Positions 33,230 through 42,339 of a stretch of DNA of 64,000 bases are shown here, piece after piece. How positions within the stretch are numbered: position 1 is the first letter of the stretch; each line of letters starts with the position of its first letter. The notes below the pieces were generated by a model. It saw only the letters and a list, made by a program, of their open reading frames with translations. It had not been told where the DNA came from and searched no databases. A program made the translations under genes and the position numbers. Source of the DNA: Gammaproteobacteria bacterium (lineage in GTDB: Bacteria > Pseudomonadota > Gammaproteobacteria > Steroidobacterales > Woeseiaceae). The stretch spans positions 30,445 to 94,444 of the forward strand of contig JAACFB010000007.1 of assembly GCA_009937615.1 (NCBI GenBank), given 5' to 3'.

Positions 33230-34998
33230 GCGAGCTGCCGGATCGGCCAAAAGGGGACTCGCTACAGCCGTTACGCGCCCTTCTGCCGTACGTTCGGCCA
33301 TACAGAGGGACTCTTTATGCGGCAATGGGCGCCCTCCTCCTCGCATCTGCTGCGCAGCTCTCGCTGCCGATTGCGATTCGGTACCTGATTGACGGCGGTA
33401 TCGTCGCCGAAGACCCGTCAAGCATCGATCGGTATTTTGTCGGACTATTCGTCGTTGCCCTGGCCCTGGCTGTCTTTTCATCGCTGCGGTTTTATCTCGT
33501 CACGTGGCTAGGTGAGAGGGTCGTTGCGGACCTGCGTAATGCTGTTTACCGGCATGTCATCCGGCTCGATCCGACCTTTTTCGAAGTTACGAAGACCGGC
33601 GAAGTACTGTCTCGACTGACTACGGATACGACACTGATCCAGTCCATCTCGGGCGCGGGGCTCTCGATCGCATTGCGCTCGACGTTAAACCTGTTGGGCG
33701 CGATGATAATGCTTGCCATTACCAGTCCGCGACTCATGGGCATGATACTGCTGCTCGTGCCCTTGGTGATCGTGCCAATTATCCTGATAGGCAGGCGTGT
33801 GCGCACGCTTTCGCGGGCCAGCCAGGACACCGTAGCCGATACGAGCGGCTTGGCCGGCGAGACCCTGAATGCCATTGCCACGATCCAGGCGTTTACGCTG
33901 GAAGAGTTGCAGAGCAGGCGTTTCGGAGAGGCCGTAATGACGGCTTTTCGAACGGGAGTACGCCGGATCCGCGTGCGCGCTTTGCTAACCGCCGTTGCGA
34001 TCCTCTTCATCTTCGGCGCCATTACGTTTGTCCTTTGGATCGGAACCCGATCAGTCATGGCCGCTGAAATGACAGTCGGTCAGCTTGGGCAGTTTCTGCT
34101 CTACGCCATATTCGCCGCAGCCGCGGCCGCCGGGCTCAGCGAAATGTGGGGTGAGGTGCAGCGGGCGGCCGGCGCGATGGAACGACTGATCGAATTGCTA
34201 TCGGCCAAGTCGGCCGTGGTTGCTCCCGATAATCCGCTGTCGCTGCCCAGGAAAAGCAGCGGCCGCATCAAATTCACTAACGTTACGTTCAGCTATCCTT
34301 CCCGGCCCGATACGCGTGTCGTCGATCACCTCAGCCTGGATGTTAAGGCAGGTGAAACAGTAGCGATCGTAGGTCCGTCCGGCGCCGGTAAGAGCACCTT
34401 GTTTCAGCTGCTGCTGCGATTCTACGATCCCGGCTCCGGCATAATCGAAGTGGATGGTGTGAACATAGCCCGGGTCGCGCCGCAGGAACTCAGAGCCCGC
34501 ATCGGGCTCGTTCCGCAGGAAACCGTACTTTTCGGGGCAAGTGCAGCCGAGAATATTCAGTATGGGCGACCAGGGTCGACCGTCGATGAAGTTGCTGCGG
34601 CAGCAAGAGCAGCCGAGGCCGATGAATTCATTCAGCGATTGCCCGATGGATACGACACGTTTCTAGGTGAGCGCGGCACAAGACTGTCGGGCGGACAACG
34701 GCAGCGTATTGCGATCGCGCGGGCAATTCTCAAGGATCCACCGATTTTGCTTCTTGATGAGGCAACGAGTTCGCTTGATGCAGCGAGTGAAAAATTCGTC
34801 AAGGAGGCCCTTCAACACCTGATGGAAGATCGTACGACGGTCATAATTGCGCACCGGCTTGCCACCGTATTGCGTGCCGATCGCATCGTCGTCATGGATC
34901 ATGGGCGCATCGTCGACGTTGGGACGCATCAGGAATTAATGCAGCGTGACTCCCTTTACCGGCAACTTGCCGAACTGCAGTTTGCAGAAAACAGCTAG
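33226..34998 (+). CDS. ABC exporter, MsbA/BmrA-like full half-transporter
   Basis: The 590-residue protein fuses six membrane helices (about residues 25-310) to an ATPase domain with Walker A GPSGAGKST, signature LSGGQRQRIAIARA, Walker B ILLLDEATSSLD and the H-loop IIAHRL. It would work as a homodimer, exporting a lipid or hydrophobic drug. Coupled translation with the N-acetyltransferase hints at a shared role, perhaps detoxification; that is inference. Confidence 0.92.
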   Translation: MSELPDRPKGDSLQPLRALLPYVRPYRGTLYAAMGALLLASAAQLSLPIAIRYLIDGGIVAEDPSSIDRYFVGLFVVALALAVFSSLRFYLVTWLGERVVADLRNAVYRHVIRLDPTFFEVTKTGEVLSRLTTDTTLIQSISGAGLSIALRSTLNLLGAMIMLAITSPRLMGMILLLVPLVIVPIILIGRRVRTLSRASQDTVADTSGLAGETLNAIATIQAFTLEELQSRRFGEAVMTAFRTGVRRIRVRALLTAVAILFIFGAITFVLWIGTRSVMAAEMTVGQLGQFLLYAIFAAAAAAGLSEMWGEVQRAAGAMERLIELLSAKSAVVAPDNPLSLPRKSSGRIKFTNVTFSYPSRPDTRVVDHLSLDVKAGETVAIVGPSGAGKSTLFQLLLRFYDPGSGIIEVDGVNIARVAPQELRARIGLVPQETVLFGASAAENIQYGRPGSTVDEVAAAARAAEADEFIQRLPDGYDTFLGERGTRLSGGQRQRIAIARAILKDPPILLLDEATSSLDAASEKFVKEALQHLMEDRTTVIIAHRLATVLRADRIVVMDHGRIVDVGTHQELMQRDSLYRQLAELQFAENS

Positions 34999-35049
34999 AA
35001 GTTTGATAAAGTGGAGGTTCCGGGTATTTCTAACCGGCCCGAGGACAAG

Positions 35050-35397
35050 TCAGCGTTCCGCATCGGACGCACAGCCAATGCAAAGTCGAACCGTCGGGTC
35101 AAATTCAAGTCTTTTAATACCAATCGGTCCGTCACAGGATTGGCATAGGCCGTAGACTTTCTTGTCTATACGTCGCAACGCCGCTTCGATGCTACCCAGC
35201 ATGTGCTGGCGGCGCTGGCTCGAGGCCAAGGCCATGGCCTGTGCCTGCATCGCATCCATGCGCGACAACCGGCCTACTTTCGACTGGTCCAGCTCGACAA
35301 TTTCAGACGAGGCCGCGCTTGCCACGGCGGCAGCCTGCAGCTCTGAACGAAGCTCGATGAGACGCTGCCTAAACCGGGTGATTTCCGTATCCAACAT
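35050..35397 (-). CDS. DksA/TraR-type C4 zinc-finger protein
   Basis: The 115-residue protein has a helical hairpin followed by a four-Cys zinc finger (CQSC...CIGC) that defines the DksA/TraR family of RNA-polymerase secondary-channel binders. I use the ATG at 35397 (MLDTEITRFRQRL) with AGGA upstream, rather than the track start at 35442. It is shorter than DksA and the coiled-coil tip lacks a clear DxxDxA motif, so ppGpp-dependent action is uncertain. Confidence 0.86.
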   Translation of the reverse strand: MLDTEITRFRQRLIELRSELQAAAVASAASSEIVELDQSKVGRLSRMDAMQAQAMALASSQRRQHMLGSIEAALRRIDKKVYGLCQSCDGPIGIKRLEFDPTVRLCIGCASDAER

Positions 35398-35489
35398 ATT
35401 ATTCCTAGACTGCCCACCGCGCTTTATTCCCGGCCGTTGCACACCTGCGCCCGCAATAATCCAACTCGTGGCAAAATCCCTAAAAATGA

Positions 35490-35541
35490 AAACTATTTTT
35501 TATTAATAAATTAATAGTTTATACGAATTTTTTAAACTATT
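35490..35541. repeat. AAACTATT repeat cluster in AT-rich spacer upstream of the DksA-like gene
   Basis: AAACTATT occurs at 35490-35497 and 35534-35541, with its reverse complement AATAGTTT at 35513-35520. The first pair can form an eight-base-pair hairpin. The whole stretch is nearly pure A/T and lies in the promoter region of the DksA-like gene, so it could be an operator or a nucleoid-protein site. Confidence 0.4.
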
Positions 35542-35549
35542 TTATTCGA

Positions 35550-35573
35550 ATACTGCAGGACTCCCTACAGTAT
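35550..35573 (-). terminator. Hairpin at the end of the EamA transporter gene
   Basis: On the minus strand ATACTGTAGG / CCTGCAGTAT forms a ten-base-pair stem (one G-T pair) with loop GAGT starting at the EamA stop codon. The following sequence is A/T-rich but not a T-run, so efficiency is uncertain. Confidence 0.45.
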
Positions 35574-36490
35574 CAATCCTCGGCAATTTCATGGTTGAGT
35601 TCCCGGCGCTCTCCCGGAACCACGCGGGATCGCACCACGAAGACATTACCGGCGAGGACGAGCAGCGTGCCGAAAATCACGCTCAGGTCAATGATTAGTC
35701 CCTCGAATAACCCGGAAAGAAGCAGCGCCACGACAGGAAACATGACCATCACGTAACCGGCTTTATGCGCACCAATTCGGCCCAGTAAAGTCAGGTAGGC
35801 ACCGAATGCCACGACCGATCCGAAGATGGCTAGATACAACAACGAGGCGATATAGGCGAAAGACACCTCAAATGTAAATGATTGACCTTTACCAATAGCC
35901 AAAGCTGCAGTAAAGGCGCCGCCATAAAACATGCCCCATGCATTTGACTGAATGATCGGTAGTTTTCGACGCTGCGCGGCTTGCGAAGTCATGTTGCCCA
36001 GAGAAGACGTCAAGGCGCCGCCGGCCGCAAGCAGGAGTCCAACCCAAGTGCTATGGGGAACCGACGACTCGCCGATCTGAGGCGAGAACAGCGTAATGAT
36101 CCCCATGATGCCCATCAGCGCACCGATAAGCACGCCCCGCCCGGCTCTGATCCCGAAGAATAGCCGTGCATTGATAATGTTCATCCAGACTATCATCGAA
36201 AATACGATTGCGTTCAGGGCTGAGGAAATATAGATCTGCGCTCCATAGGCAAACACATAGTTCAGGCCAAACAGCAGCAGGCCGAGCAACATGAACCAGC
36301 GGTGGTCGCGAACTCTGAAGTTTAGACTTAGACCACGGATTGCGCTCCACGCAAATAGAACCGCGGCCGCTATCGCATACCGATAGACGATAGACACCTC
36401 GGGAGATACATTTCCCAGCTGAAATTCAATGGCGAACCAGGTCGAGCCCCAGATGAGAACCGAGATCAAGTACAGCAGCTGGTTACTCAT
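35573..36490 (-). CDS. EamA-family (DMT) metabolite transporter
   Basis: The 305-residue protein has ten predicted membrane helices in two EamA repeats, starting LLYLISVLIWGSTWFAIEFQLG, the classic N-terminal repeat motif. Family members export amino acids or other small metabolites. The start at ATG 36490 has an AGGA ribosome site; the track start at 36526 adds a polar extension without one. Confidence 0.88.
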   Translation of the reverse strand: MSNQLLYLISVLIWGSTWFAIEFQLGNVSPEVSIVYRYAIAAAVLFAWSAIRGLSLNFRVRDHRWFMLLGLLLFGLNYVFAYGAQIYISSALNAIVFSMIVWMNIINARLFFGIRAGRGVLIGALMGIMGIITLFSPQIGESSVPHSTWVGLLLAAGGALTSSLGNMTSQAAQRRKLPIIQSNAWGMFYGGAFTAALAIGKGQSFTFEVSFAYIASLLYLAIFGSVVAFGAYLTLLGRIGAHKAGYVMVMFPVVALLLSGLFEGLIIDLSVIFGTLLVLAGNVFVVRSRVVPGERRELNHEIAED

Positions 36491-36892
36491 CCTCAGTTCC
36501 TGCGATCGGCTCACCTCTGGCATCATAGATTAATGCAGGCCGCAAAAGCACGGAACCTCGCGGCGCAGGCTCACGATATAGCGCGCCTGGGAGCATGATC
36601 AAAGCCATACGTTGGCGCTCTGGGGCTCACCCATGCGCAGGAAGGCTCCCTTCCGGAGGCTCGACCCGGCAGTAGACCCGGTCGAATGCAGCTAACGATG
36701 GCCGGCAATTATGATTGAAGCAGTTGCCGCAGTGATCGTTGCGGCCCACGGGACAGGCCGTCTCGACCGCAGAGCGAGATTCATTCGTCGGGAAGGGAAA
36801 CGCAAGCTGCCCTCGATAAGCCCAGACGAGAGACACGGTCACCCGCCTCGTCATCGGACTTACCGATGCCGGTCAACGCACGCGGACGCCAG
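36491..36892. other. 402-base stretch without a convincing gene
   Basis: A 75-codon minus-strand frame (36627-36854) encodes a Cys-containing peptide (CPVGRNDHCGNC) but has no ribosome site, and a long plus-strand frame from 36711 is antisense to the small gene that follows. I see no RNA gene, terminator or promoter I can defend. Confidence 0.3.
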
Positions 36893-37057
36893 TCAGGCGC
36901 GCAAGTGGTTGTATGGATCGTTCGCCTCAAGCTCCAAGGCGGGCTCTTCAAGCGTCAGCTCGGATATCCTATCCGGCTCCTCCAACAGTTCGGAACAACG
37001 CTTTTGGATTTCCTCGAGCTTCAATGAGACTTGCGATTCCGATAGCGGCATGTCCAT
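36893..37057 (-). CDS. Small acidic protein of 54 residues, too short for the ORF track
   Basis: The frame begins MDMPLSESQVSLKLEEIQKR and ends NDPYNHLRA. A strong GGAGG ribosome site lies nine bases before the ATG. The product is rich in Glu and Leu, with a likely helix over residues 7-45 and a single Cys21, no signal peptide and no membrane segment. I do not recognise a family. It lies downstream of fabH on the same strand, 190 bases away, so it may be its own unit or the tail of the P450-FAAL-fabH operon. Confidence 0.6.
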   Translation of the reverse strand: MDMPLSESQVSLKLEEIQKRCSELLEEPDRISELTLEEPALELEANDPYNHLRA

Positions 37058-37247
37058 GACATCAGGCCTCCATTCCGGGCCGTTCTGTATATTCTGTCAG
37101 CGCAAACTGACGGCCCTTTTGTCTCAGTATAGAGACAGGCGGAGAGCGAAAATGTGAACCAGCTCACACCGTAAACCCGGCAAAAGCGGTAATCGCTGAC
37201 ATTATGTCAGCTGTCCCCGTTGCGAGAAGATTGCGGGATAGTGGCGG

Positions 37248-38216
37248 TCAGTAACGCACCAGTGTTGAGCCCCAGGTGAATCCAGCGCCGAACGCTTCGA
37301 ACAGCAGCAGCTGGCCTCGCTGTATACGACCGTCACGAACGGCGGTGTCCAGCGCTAATGGAATGGACGCCGCCGAGGTATTGGCATGCTCATCGACGGT
37401 CACAACGACGTTGTCCATCGACAGGTCGAGTTTCTTTGCCGCCGCCTTGATGATGCGCAGGTTGGCCTGGTGAGGCACCAGCCAGTCGATATCACTCTTG
37501 TTGAAGCCGTGACCGTCCAGCGTCTCGCGTGCGATCGACCCCAGTGTCGCAACCGCGCGTCGAAAGACCGCATTGCCGTTCATATGGATGTAAGCTTCTT
37601 CCGCACGCACCGCGTCATAGCCGGACGAGATGCCTGCAGGAACTTCGAGCAGGTCAGCGTACTGGCCATCCGAATGGATGTGCGTCGCAAGGATCCCCGG
37701 CTCCTTGCTCGCCTGCAGGATCACCGCCCCTGCCCCATCACCGAATAAAACCGCCGTTGTTCGGTCTTGCCAATTGGTCACGCGAGACAGTGCCTCGCTG
37801 CCAATAATCAATGCGGTGGTCGCGCCCGCTGTCTGAATCATGCGGTTGGCAAGATCCAGCGCGTAAACAAACCCGGAGCATGCCGCCTGCACATCAAAAG
37901 CCGGGCATCCATGGATACCCAGCTTGCGCTGCACGATGCAGGCCGTGCTCGGAAAAACCTTGTCGGGCGTTGTCGTCCCGACAATGATCAGGTCGATATC
38001 CGTAACCTCGATGCCCGCCATGCCAATCGCTTTCGTCGCGGCGGCTATACCCATGTCCGAGCAGGTTTCACCCTCGGCCGCGATGTGGCGCTTATTGATT
38101 CCGGTACGTTCGCGAATCCATTCGTCTGACGTATCCATCGTCTTTTCGAGGTCGGCATTGGTGACCACTTTTTCCGGCAAGTAGCTGCCGGTGCCGGCAA
38201 TTCGTGTATAGATCAT
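37248..38216 (-). CDS. fabH: 3-oxoacyl-ACP synthase III
   Basis: FabH starts fatty-acid synthesis by condensing acetyl-CoA with malonyl-ACP. The 322-residue product has the Cys-His-Asn triad ([32 protein letters not shown]) and looks like a housekeeping FabH rather than a divergent secondary-metabolism KASIII. The ATG at 38216 has AAGG upstream. It is not with fabD but 13 bases downstream of a fatty acyl-AMP ligase, so it either is the relocated main FabH or serves that pathway. Confidence 0.94.
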   Translation of the reverse strand: MIYTRIAGTGSYLPEKVVTNADLEKTMDTSDEWIRERTGINKRHIAAEGETCSDMGIAAATKAIGMAGIEVTDIDLIIVGTTTPDKVFPSTACIVQRKLGIHGCPAFDVQAACSGFVYALDLANRMIQTAGATTALIIGSEALSRVTNWQDRTTAVLFGDGAGAVILQASKEPGILATHIHSDGQYADLLEVPAGISSGYDAVRAEEAYIHMNGNAVFRRAVATLGSIARETLDGHGFNKSDIDWLVPHQANLRIIKAAAKKLDLSMDNVVVTVDEHANTSAASIPLALDTAVRDGRIQRGQLLLFEAFGAGFTWGSTLVRY

Positions 38217-38229
38217 CAAGCCTTCTCGT

Positions 38230-40167
38230 TCAGGAGTCGCGGCGCAGAAAATCTGCGATAGCGCGCAGTGTTGGGTAGTCGAACAGATCGCTTATATCAA
38301 GTTTGCCAGGATAGCGCTCGTCGATCGCGAGGACGATTTCGGTCAAGGTTAGCGAGCTTACACCAACCTCGAAAAGATTGTCTTCCGGTCCGATGATTCG
38401 CTCTTTGGAGAATTCCCGGCAGATGAGCTCGAGTTCCGCGACCAGCGGATCATCGTCGGTTGCGGCTGCGGCGGCTGACGGCGACAACTGTCGCACGACG
38501 TCATCGAATTCCCCATCGAGGTAAGCGTCCAGCAATTTTGCCCGCTGCACCTTGCCGCTGGTCGTTTTCGGAATCCTGGCGACGGGAATCACATGGTCGA
38601 CTTCGAGACCCGCATGTTCTCCAATCGTGCGCCGGACCTCATCGGCCAGGCTTTGAAATGAATCGATATCTTGCCGATAGAGAAGGAATACGAGCAATTC
38701 TTCTGTCTGGCTGTCTTCCGTCTTGGTACCGCCAACGACTACCTTGCCCAGGTCCAGCCCATCGACCTGGGCCGCTATCTCCTCGATATCATGAGGATAG
38801 TAATTTTGACCGTTGACGATAATGATGTCCTTCGAACGACCGGTAATGACAAGCTGGCCGTCGACGAAAACGCCGCAGTCGCCCGTGCGCAACCAGCCAT
38901 CGGCAGTAAACAGGGCCTTCGTGGCCGCGGGATCGCCGTAGATTCTTTCCGTCACGCTGGCGCCCAGCAGCTGAATGTTGCCGACTTTGCCCTGATCGAG
39001 TTCATTGTCCGCATCGTCCACCACGCGAATTTCGACATCCCGTATCGCTGAGCCGACCTTAACGAAGCTCACCGCGTCGGCATCGCCAACGTCCGCCGGC
39101 TCATAAGCCTCGCCGATTCGCAGGCTGTGGCGGTGAACAACGACTCGGGAATATTCGTCGCCCGGGGTCGGGATTGCCACGCCAACCGTAGCCTCGGCAA
39201 GCCCATAAACCGGAAACATCGCCGTGCGTTTCAGGCCATGAGGCGCAAGCGCAGAGAGAAAGTCTTCGCAAAGTTCATAGGAAATTGGCTCCGCGCCATT
39301 CAGGATCAGCTTGACCGATGCGAGGTCCAGGTCCGGCAAACCCTTGCGTTCAAAGAGTTTAAGAAAGTGTTTGTAGCCGAAATTCGGCGAGCAGAGCTGT
39401 GTTGCCTGCAACTCACTTGCTTTACTCATCCACAGTAATGGTCGGCGCACGAAGACGTTGGTATCCATAACCGCGTGATTCGCACCCGCGGCCATGACGC
39501 TCAAATGGTACCCGATCAAGCCCATGTCGTGAGTCAATGGCATCCAACTGAGACTTTGATCGTCCTCCATCCAGTGTGTTGCTTCGATAATCGCGCGAAT
39601 ATTGGTGCAAAGGTTTCGGTGAGTAAGGCAAACTCCCTTGGGGTCGCTTGTAGAGCCTGATGAATACTGAATAAATGCGAGTTCGTCGGGCATGACGGAG
39701 GAAAGCTGCCCGTTTTCCCCCGTTTTTACATCGCTTATCAGGGCGGTCTTCGCATCGAGTATTGCCGTAATCTCTCCCAGCTGTTGCTGTACGGAGAAAT
39801 CACGCAGCCGCTTCAACAAGTCTTGCTCGGTAAAAAGCGTCGCGCGATCCAGCTGTCGCAAAATACGAAAGAGCTTCAGTCGGTGCTCGTCACTTATGCC
39901 TACCGCCACTGGAACGGGAACAATTCCACCAAGTATCGCGGCCCAGAACGCGACCACGAAACTCTCGTTAGATTTGCTGAAGATAACGAGTTCATCGCCG
40001 CTTCGCATGCCACGCGCCTGGAGAGCGCCCAACAGGCCAAGAGCGCGGTCCCACACGTCGGCAAACATTACGACACTCTCATCCCGCTCGCCATCTATGA
40101 AGCGGATTTGCCGGTCTCTGCCACGGGCGTCTGCAAGCAGATCGATCAACGTATCGTATAGCTGCAT
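38230..40167 (-). CDS. Fatty acyl-AMP ligase fused to a C-terminal acyl carrier domain
   Basis: The 645-residue protein activates a free fatty acid as acyl-AMP and can load it onto its own carrier domain. The adenylation core has [19 protein letters not shown] (P-loop, near residue 155), [24 protein letters not shown] and the A8-type [20 protein letters not shown] and [12 protein letters not shown]. The C-terminal domain carries [11 protein letters not shown], whose Ser is the phosphopantetheine site. The FAAL-like sequence around [10 protein letters not shown] argues for an AMP ligase rather than an acyl-CoA synthetase. I start it at ATG 40167, just after the P450 stop. Confidence 0.9.
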   Translation of the reverse strand: MQLYDTLIDLLADARGRDRQIRFIDGERDESVVMFADVWDRALGLLGALQARGMRSGDELVIFSKSNESFVVAFWAAILGGIVPVPVAVGISDEHRLKLFRILRQLDRATLFTEQDLLKRLRDFSVQQQLGEITAILDAKTALISDVKTGENGQLSSVMPDELAFIQYSSGSTSDPKGVCLTHRNLCTNIRAIIEATHWMEDDQSLSWMPLTHDMGLIGYHLSVMAAGANHAVMDTNVFVRRPLLWMSKASELQATQLCSPNFGYKHFLKLFERKGLPDLDLASVKLILNGAEPISYELCEDFLSALAPHGLKRTAMFPVYGLAEATVGVAIPTPGDEYSRVVVHRHSLRIGEAYEPADVGDADAVSFVKVGSAIRDVEIRVVDDADNELDQGKVGNIQLLGASVTERIYGDPAATKALFTADGWLRTGDCGVFVDGQLVITGRSKDIIIVNGQNYYPHDIEEIAAQVDGLDLGKVVVGGTKTEDSQTEELLVFLLYRQDIDSFQSLADEVRRTIGEHAGLEVDHVIPVARIPKTTSGKVQRAKLLDAYLDGEFDDVVRQLSPSAAAAATDDDPLVAELELICREFSKERIIGPEDNLFEVGVSSLTLTEIVLAIDERYPGKLDISDLFDYPTLRAIADFLRRDS

Positions 40168-40171
40168 TCGC

Positions 40172-41482
40172 TCAATCGCGTAGAGACGGGCGCAACACGA
40201 TATCTCGCGCCGTGCGTAAGTTGATACCAAGTTCGAGTTCGGGCTCCCGTGTGTCGGTGAGCGCCAGCCGGAACCGTGGTAATAAGAGAGCGATATGTAT
40301 CTTCATCTCGAGAAACGAAAAATACTCTCCGAGGCAGCGCCGCGGCCCCAGCGAGAACGGAAAAAACGGTCGGTCCTTCTTGGGCGCCGCCGTTGCCACA
40401 AAGCGCTCCGGGTCAAACCGATCGGGATTCGGCCAGTAGTGATCCGTCCTGTGCAGTATATACGGTGACAGGTATATGTCCGTATCCGCAGGAACATCGT
40501 AGCCATCGATTACTTCGTTTTCCCGCGAACGCCGTGTAAACAACCAGACTGGCGGATACAGGCGTAACGTCTCCTCTAGTACCTGTTGCGTGTAAACCAT
40601 TTTTGTCGCGTTGTCCGCAGACACTGAATCGACTCCCGGCATGATCCGCTTTGCTTCCTCAAGCAGGTGATCCTCGACATCGGGGTGGCCGGCAACAAGA
40701 TACCAGACCCAGTTCAGCGTGTTTGCCGAAGTCTCGAAACCGGCAACGATCAATGTCATCAGCTCATCCAGCAGCTCGTCGTCCGTGAAGTGAGCACCCT
40801 CTTTATCCGTCGCCTGCATGTACATCGAGAGAAAATCGAATTCGTCGTTGGCGCCCCGCTGCCGGCGCGAATCGATGATGTCGAGCAACATTTCGCGCAA
40901 CTTGCGAACTTTCAGAACGACACTCAGGTCTCGCGTCGAATCGCGGCTCAGGAAAGCGAAGGGGTTTCCACCGTCCGCAACTATCGTCGTTTCATAATCG
41001 GGGCCGAATATGCTGATCAGGATAAGTTCAAGAGCGAATTCGCTCGTTTCTTCGGTGATATTGATCAATTCGCCCTGCTTCGTGAGCCGGGCCCAGCGCA
41101 AAGCGAGCCGATCGGCGCAGGTCACCATGACGCGTAGCAGTTGGTGCACCTTCTGGCGGCTAAATGCTGGTTGAATCATCGTGCGGGACCGTCGCCAGAC
41201 ATCGCCATCGCTAACGATCAGGCCGTTGCCAAGCAGCATCTTGACCCGCTCGAAACCCGGTCCCTTCACATAGCGGCTGTGCTGTTTTACGAGAATCCGC
41301 TGAACATCAGCCGGTTTATTGACGAAATACGCGCGCCGGCCGTTGGGCCGCAACATGCTGACCGTGTCCCCATACCTGGTCTTCAACTGCTGCAATGTCT
41401 CGAGCGTCTCGGGATCAATTCCGAGTTTCACGGCACCCTCCGGACCTGGGGGTTGCCTGAAAGCTGGTGACGTGGAAGACAT
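40172..41482 (-). CDS. Cytochrome P450
   Basis: The 436-residue soluble P450 has the I-helix AGFETSANT, the ExxR motif EETLRLYPP and the heme-binding FSLGPRRCLGEYF with its Cys ligand. It should hydroxylate or otherwise oxidise a lipid-like substrate; the downstream acyl-AMP ligase-ACP gene, four bases away, suggests an acyl substrate, possibly while bound to the ACP. Electron-transfer partners are not encoded nearby. It is divergent from the DUF374 acyltransferase gene. Confidence 0.94.
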   Translation of the reverse strand: MSSTSPAFRQPPGPEGAVKLGIDPETLETLQQLKTRYGDTVSMLRPNGRRAYFVNKPADVQRILVKQHSRYVKGPGFERVKMLLGNGLIVSDGDVWRRSRTMIQPAFSRQKVHQLLRVMVTCADRLALRWARLTKQGELINITEETSEFALELILISIFGPDYETTIVADGGNPFAFLSRDSTRDLSVVLKVRKLREMLLDIIDSRRQRGANDEFDFLSMYMQATDKEGAHFTDDELLDELMTLIVAGFETSANTLNWVWYLVAGHPDVEDHLLEEAKRIMPGVDSVSADNATKMVYTQQVLEETLRLYPPVWLFTRRSRENEVIDGYDVPADTDIYLSPYILHRTDHYWPNPDRFDPERFVATAAPKKDRPFFPFSLGPRRCLGEYFSFLEMKIHIALLLPRFRLALTDTREPELELGINLRTARDIVLRPSLRD

Positions 41483-41655
41483 GGAGTGTAAAATTTAGTC
41501 GAAATACCGGGAAAAAGCAGGCGCAATATTACATTGACCCGGCCGGAACGGATACTGCAAACTCGCCGGGACCCCGGAAAGTGATCGTGCCTGACAAAAA
41601 GCTCAAAGATTTTCAATCCATAGAATCCCGCCGCAATCCTCGCTCGGGCAGGCGC

Positions 41656-42339
41656 ATGACGCCGTTGCGCCGCACAATTTATTTCCTCGGCATGCCTGTT
41701 CTTAAAGCACTTCTCAAGCTAGGTACGTCTACCTACCGCGTCGAGGCAGTGCTGGGTGCTGAAAACATCGAAAAATTTCTCACCAGTGGCACCTGCTGTG
41801 CGCCGGCCTATTGGCATCAGCACCACGTACTGTGCTCGACGCTGATCAAACAATGGATAAAGAGGGGGTTCAACGCATGCTTCCTCGTGTCTGCCTCTGT
41901 CGACGGTGAAGTGCCGGAACGCATCGCAAGAAGTTGGGGTGCCGAGGTAATTCGCGGTTCGGCAAATCAGACCGGCGCCCTCGCATTGCGCGATATGCAG
42001 GGCATGATGAAACGAGGCTACTCGATCGTCACGACAGCCGATGGGCCAGGAGGCCCGAAATACGAATTCAAACCCGGCGTCATTCTCATGGCGCGCATCG
42101 GCGGCGTCCCCATTCTGCCAATCGCCTGTGCCGCTGAACGAGCCTGGTACCTCGACCGCTGGGACGATTTCATGATTCCCAAACCCTTCAGCCGCGTCGT
42201 TCTCGCAATTGGTGAGCCGTATAAGATTCCGCCCGATACACCTTTGGATCAAATCGAGCCTCACAGGGTGAACGTTCAGCAAGCAGTCATGTCATTAATG
42301 AGACAATCGGAAAAGCGTTTGAAAACAGAGATTTCATGA
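41656..42339 (+). CDS. DUF374-type lysophospholipid acyltransferase family protein
   Basis: The 227-residue protein carries AYWHQHHVLC in the position of the acyltransferase HxxxxD box, a TTADGPGGPKYEFKPGVILMAR stretch and VPILPIACAAE, the DUF374 pattern related to LpxL. The upstream frame to 41467 would overlap the divergent P450 gene and adds a low-complexity region, so I prefer ATG 41656, although its ribosome site is weak. Its stop overlaps the DUF3108 gene start. It probably transfers an acyl chain to a lipid acceptor. Confidence 0.8.
   Translation: MTPLRRTIYFLGMPVLKALLKLGTSTYRVEAVLGAENIEKFLTSGTCCAPAYWHQHHVLCSTLIKQWIKRGFNACFLVSASVDGEVPERIARSWGAEVIRGSANQTGALALRDMQGMMKRGYSIVTTADGPGGPKYEFKPGVILMARIGGVPILPIACAAERAWYLDRWDDFMIPKPFSRVVLAIGEPYKIPPDTPLDQIEPHRVNVQQAVMSLMRQSEKRLKTEIS

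Noticed and set aside
36627-36854. 75-codon minus-strand Cys-rich ORF
   Set aside because: No Shine-Dalgarno sequence and no recognised domain; left as part of an unassigned stretch.
36711-37157. 148-codon plus-strand ORF MIEAVAAVIV...
   Set aside because: No ribosome site, Ser/Arg-rich composition typical of antisense frames, and it overlaps the well-supported minus-strand small gene.
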